Part shown: one piece after another, positions 6,219 to 7,521 of the stretch | Layout: each line of letters begins with the position of its first letter | How positions within the stretch are numbered: position 1 is the first letter of the stretch | Assembly: GCA_043808545.1 (NCBI GenBank) | Contig: JAZDEU010000033.1 | Location: 1-7,521 of the forward strand | Reading direction: 5' to 3' | Source: JAZDEU01 sp043808545 | Lineage (GTDB): Bacteria; Patescibacteriota; Patescibacteriia; JAZDEU01 | DNA: 7,521 nucleotides | The notes under the pieces: model-generated | The model's database searches: none | The model's input: only the letters and a program-made list of their open reading frames with translations | Told to the model about the DNA's origin: nothing | Program-made: the position numbers and the translations under genes

Positions 6219-6360
6219 TGTAGAAGAATCTTTTTTGTCATTCCGACCGAAGTGGAGGAATCTTAGATCACCTTTAACGCCGTTATTCTAAATGACGCGG
6301 AAGGCGCAATAACAGATCACTCGGCAAGCTCGGGATGACACAAAAATATATTCTTCTACA
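6219..6360. repeat. Long palindromic interspersed repeat (GTCATTCCGA type)
   Basis: A 142-base element between hisS and lepB. Its outer arms are an exact 11-base inverted pair, TGTAGAAGAAT (6219-6229) and ATTCTTCTACA (6350-6360). The inner arms TGTCATTCCGA (6236-6246) and TCGGGATGACA (6330-6340) pair at 10 of 11 bases, with a G-T wobble. Inside, GTTATT and AATAAC can pair, and AGATCAC occurs twice as a direct repeat. Folded, it makes one long hairpin. The core resembles the GTCATTCCGA...GGAATCT repeats scattered in many bacterial genomes. It occupies the hisS upstream region, so it would lie at or upstream of the hisS promoter. Confidence 0.75.
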
Positions 6361-6378
6361 CCCTAAATATAGAATTTA

Positions 6379-6419
6379 GAATTATGAATACTACAATTTT
6401 AATTCATGATTCATGATTC
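6379..6419. repeat. Inverted and tandem repeat behind lepB
   Basis: GAATTATGAAT (6379-6389) pairs at 10 of 11 bases with ATTCATGATTC, present twice in overlapping tandem copies (6402-6412 and 6409-6419), the last touching the lepB stop codon. It could fold into a hairpin at the end of the lepB message, but no run of T follows on the minus strand, so a terminator function is doubtful. Confidence 0.45.
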
Positions 6420-7069
6420 TACAAATTATAATCCTCATGTTTAAATATAGAAAATCTGTCTAACGGCCACCCCCTAAGCCATACTTTTCCAACTATTGAA
6501 TCTTCGCTAATAGCTCCAAATGTTCTGGAATCCAAGCTCTTATCTCTATTATCCCCAAACACATAATACTCTCCTTTTCCTAATTCTTCCATCTCCGTTC
6601 CTCTCGTATTTCTTCCTTCCTGCAAGTACGGCTCGTTAATTACAATCCCTTGCGGATTTTTTTCATTATAAATCTCTATTCTATTGTCAAACACTTTAAC
6701 TTTTTCTCCCGGCAGTCCTATTACTCTCTTTATAAAAAATTCTTCAGGATTCCTTGGATTTTTAAAAACTATAATATCTCCCCGTTCAGGCTCTTTAAAT
6801 TTATAAATAAATTCATTTATGATCAAATAATCTTTATCAAGAAAATTAGGCTCCATAGAAGCGCCCTTTACATAGAAGGGCTGGATAATAAAATATCTTA
6901 CCGGTAAAATTATAGCCAGCGAGATGAGAACTGTTTTTATAACTTCGCCTAAAAATAAAAAAAAGCTGGTAAACTTTGACCTGCGGCATATTGTGTCATC
7001 AACGCAATCAAAAGATTTATCATCTTCATCTTGCTCCTCGCTATTTTGACTATTTTTTAATTCAACCAT
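6419..7069 (-). CDS. lepB: Signal peptidase I
   Basis: Membrane-bound serine protease (peptidase family S26) that removes signal peptides from exported proteins on the outer face of the cytoplasmic membrane. The 216 residues comprise an acidic cytoplasmic N-terminus (1-30, with C22 and C28), one membrane segment (about 36-60), and the catalytic domain. The nucleophile is S71 in YVKGASMEPNF, the general base K114 in FFIKRVIGLPG, and the box E motif GDNRDKSLDSR (172-182) is complete, followed by the FGAI and IVGKVWLRGWP segments. The start ATG has no Shine-Dalgarno site. It lies between two unrelated-looking palindromic repeats, with hisS downstream in the same direction; the 218-base gap makes separate transcription of hisS likely. 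All residues needed for activity are present. Confidence 0.96.
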   Translation of the reverse strand: MVELKNSQNSEEQDEDDKSFDCVDDTICRRSKFTSFFLFLGEVIKTVLISLAIILPVRYFIIQPFYVKGASMEPNFLDKDYLIINEFIYKFKEPERGDIIVFKNPRNPEEFFIKRVIGLPGEKVKVFDNRIEIYNEKNPQGIVINEPYLQEGRNTRGTEMEELGKGEYYVFGDNRDKSLDSRTFGAISEDSIVGKVWLRGWPLDRFSIFKHEDYNL

Positions 7070-7082
7070 ATTTTTAAAAAAT

Positions 7083-7171
7083 TAGCCTTCGGCTACCCGT
7101 CAGACTAGCGTCATCCTGAGGAGGCGTTAGCCGACGAAGGATCCCATCGCTCACACGCTTTTCACAGTCTG
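7083..7171. repeat. Second interspersed palindromic repeat (GTCATCCTGA type)
   Basis: A GC-richer block in AT-rich surroundings, just upstream of lepB. It holds the hairpin TAGCC-TTC-GGCTA (7083-7095), the core GTCATCCTGAGGAG with ATCCT (7113-7117) facing AGGAT (7138-7142), and the outer pair CAGACT (7101-7106) and AGTCTG (7166-7171). The core resembles the GTCATCCTGA...GAAGGATC repeats common in many bacterial genomes, and is related in type to the element at 6219-6360. It would lie in the lepB leader RNA if that starts further right. Confidence 0.6.
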
Positions 7172-7214
7172 CCTCTCGCGCTCTGCGAAACAAAATTAAT
7201 AAAGTTATATTTAT

Positions 7215-7243
7215 AAAATATCATATTTAATATTTTAAGTAAA
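7215..7243 (-). promoter_or_regulatory. lepB: Weak candidate promoter for lepB
   Basis: On the minus strand, TTTACT (7243-7238) is followed after 17 bases by TATTTT (7220-7215), giving a plausible but imperfect sigma70-type pair. The region is so AT-rich that such matches arise easily. If real, the lepB message would carry the repeat at 7083-7171 in its leader. Confidence 0.2.
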
Positions 7244-7301
7244 GCGTTATAATTTTATTTTATTTCATGATATGGGACTGTCGCCAATTCGGAAATTCAT
7301 T

Positions 7302-7329
7302 AAAATAAAAAAACAGCCGAATGGCTGTT
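7302..7329 (-). terminator. Rho-independent terminator-like hairpin on the minus strand
   Basis: AACAGCC and GGCTGTT (7312-7318 and 7323-7329) form a perfect 7-base stem with a GAAT/ATTC loop. Read on the minus strand it is followed by TTTTT-A-TTTT, a good U-tract; on the plus strand only A-rich sequence follows. It would stop minus-strand transcription entering from the right, although the gene to the right is on the plus strand. Confidence 0.6.
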
Positions 7330-7380
7330 AAAAATATAAAAATTATCCACAGATTTACTATGGAAAAAAGGTTAATTTTG

Positions 7381-7389
7381 TGCTAAAAT
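7381..7389 (+). promoter_or_regulatory. Candidate extended -10 for the plus-strand gene
   Basis: TGC followed by TAAAAT is a one-mismatch extended -10 (TGnTATAAT). No good -35 stands 17 bases upstream. Transcription would start near 7396, leaving a leader of about 40 bases before the ATG at 7436. Confidence 0.35.
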
Positions 7390-7413
7390 TAAAGTAAATT
7401 TAATAACTTTAAT
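7388..7413 (+). promoter_or_regulatory. Dyad that could be an operator
   Basis: ATTAAAGT (7388-7395) and ACTTTAAT (7406-7413) are exact inverted repeats around a 10-base spacer, overlapping the expected transcription start behind the candidate -10. The arms are very AT-rich, so chance occurrence is a real possibility. Confidence 0.25.
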
Positions 7414-7435
7414 ATTAAAATTAACTAACAAATCT

Positions 7436-7521
7436 ATGGTAAAATTTGAAAACAAAATAAATAAATTGCTCCTTGCGACTGAAGAAGAAGTTTTTGAAAA
7501 AATAGTTGATCAGGAGCATCC
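7436..7521 (+). CDS. 5' end of a plus-strand gene, possibly a transposase (partial)
   Basis: Twenty-eight complete codons starting ATG and open to the right edge, opening MVKFENKINK and ending IVDQEHP. The charged, helix-prone composition is protein-like, whereas the opposite strand gives only low-quality frames. The last residues resemble the N-terminal motif seen before the DNA-binding part of IS1182/IS5-type transposases, and a possible IS end lies at 7274; the identification is weak because the catalytic region is not visible. No Shine-Dalgarno sequence precedes the ATG. It is divergent from lepB. Confidence 0.55.
   Translation, partial: MVKFENKINKLLLATEEEVFEKIVDQEH

Larger units (their letters stand above)
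7274..7521 (+). mobile_element. Possible left end of an insertion sequence
   Basis: GGGACTGTCGCC (7274-7285) resembles the terminal inverted repeats of some IS elements with DDE transposases. It is followed, after a hairpin and an AT-rich leader, by an open frame whose end IVDQEHP recalls the VPEDHP-like N-terminal motif of IS1182/IS5-type transposases. The right end, the catalytic domain and any target duplication lie outside the window, so this is a hypothesis from two short resemblances. Confidence 0.3.

Noticed and set aside
7267..7329. Leader peptide (MIWDCRQFGNSLK) followed by a hairpin, as in an attenuator
   Set aside because: The hairpin has no U-tract on the plus strand, no run of regulatory codons is present, and the peptide overlaps the possible IS end.
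7343..7351. Perfect DnaA box (TTATCCACA) in an AT-rich intergenic region, suggesting oriC
   Set aside because: Only this one box was seen; no cluster, and neither dnaA nor dnaN is adjacent. One match in this AT-rich sequence is not surprising.
7360..7386. Eight-codon open frame MEKRLILC upstream of the plus-strand gene
   Set aside because: Too short, no ribosome site, and it overlaps the candidate -10 element.
1..7521. tRNA, rRNA or CRISPR arrays
   Set aside because: No cloverleaf-like segments, rRNA-like blocks or regularly spaced direct repeats were seen on either strand.

Overview
The window is AT-rich bacterial DNA. Every clear gene lies on the minus strand; the only plus-strand gene starts at the right edge. 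Low GC, the near absence of Shine-Dalgarno sites, a leaderless-type promoter at the left edge, a Cys-containing LCP protein, a HisRS with an extra basic N-terminus, and interspersed GTCATYCYGA-type palindromic repeats together suggest a Candidate Phyla Radiation genome (Patescibacteria, Parcubacteria-like). This is inference from style; no taxonomic marker was compared. UGA is used as a stop, so the standard bacterial code fits.

Layout, left to right. 1-27: first codons of an unknown minus-strand gene behind an extended -10 promoter. 170-1690: an LCP (LytR-CpsA-Psr) envelope protein with a LytR_C tail, and a possible frameshifted extension down to 100. 1749-1907: the broken end of a DNA methyltransferase. 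1946-4746: a more AT-rich restriction-modification-like cassette, which in transcription order is a truncated methyltransferase (4746-4264), a putative PD-(D/E)XK nuclease (4247-3249), a 60-residue zinc-ribbon protein (3256-3074) and an HNH endonuclease (3022-1946). 4854-6200: hisS, histidyl-tRNA synthetase. 6219-6360: a long palindromic repeat. 6419-7069: lepB, signal peptidase I. 7083-7435: a second repeat, AT-rich spacer, a minus-strand terminator-like hairpin and a possible insertion-sequence left end. 7436-7521: start of a plus-strand gene, possibly a transposase.

hisS, lepB and the LCP gene are ordinary housekeeping and envelope genes: LepB processes exported proteins and LCP enzymes attach glycopolymers to the wall. 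The striking part is the cassette between hisS and the LCP gene. Both nuclease genes look intact, yet the adjacent methyltransferase stops before its SAM-binding half, and only a doubly frameshifted C-terminal methyltransferase scrap lies at the far end of the cassette. It is either a decaying restriction system or a nuclease set no longer paired with a working methylase at this locus.
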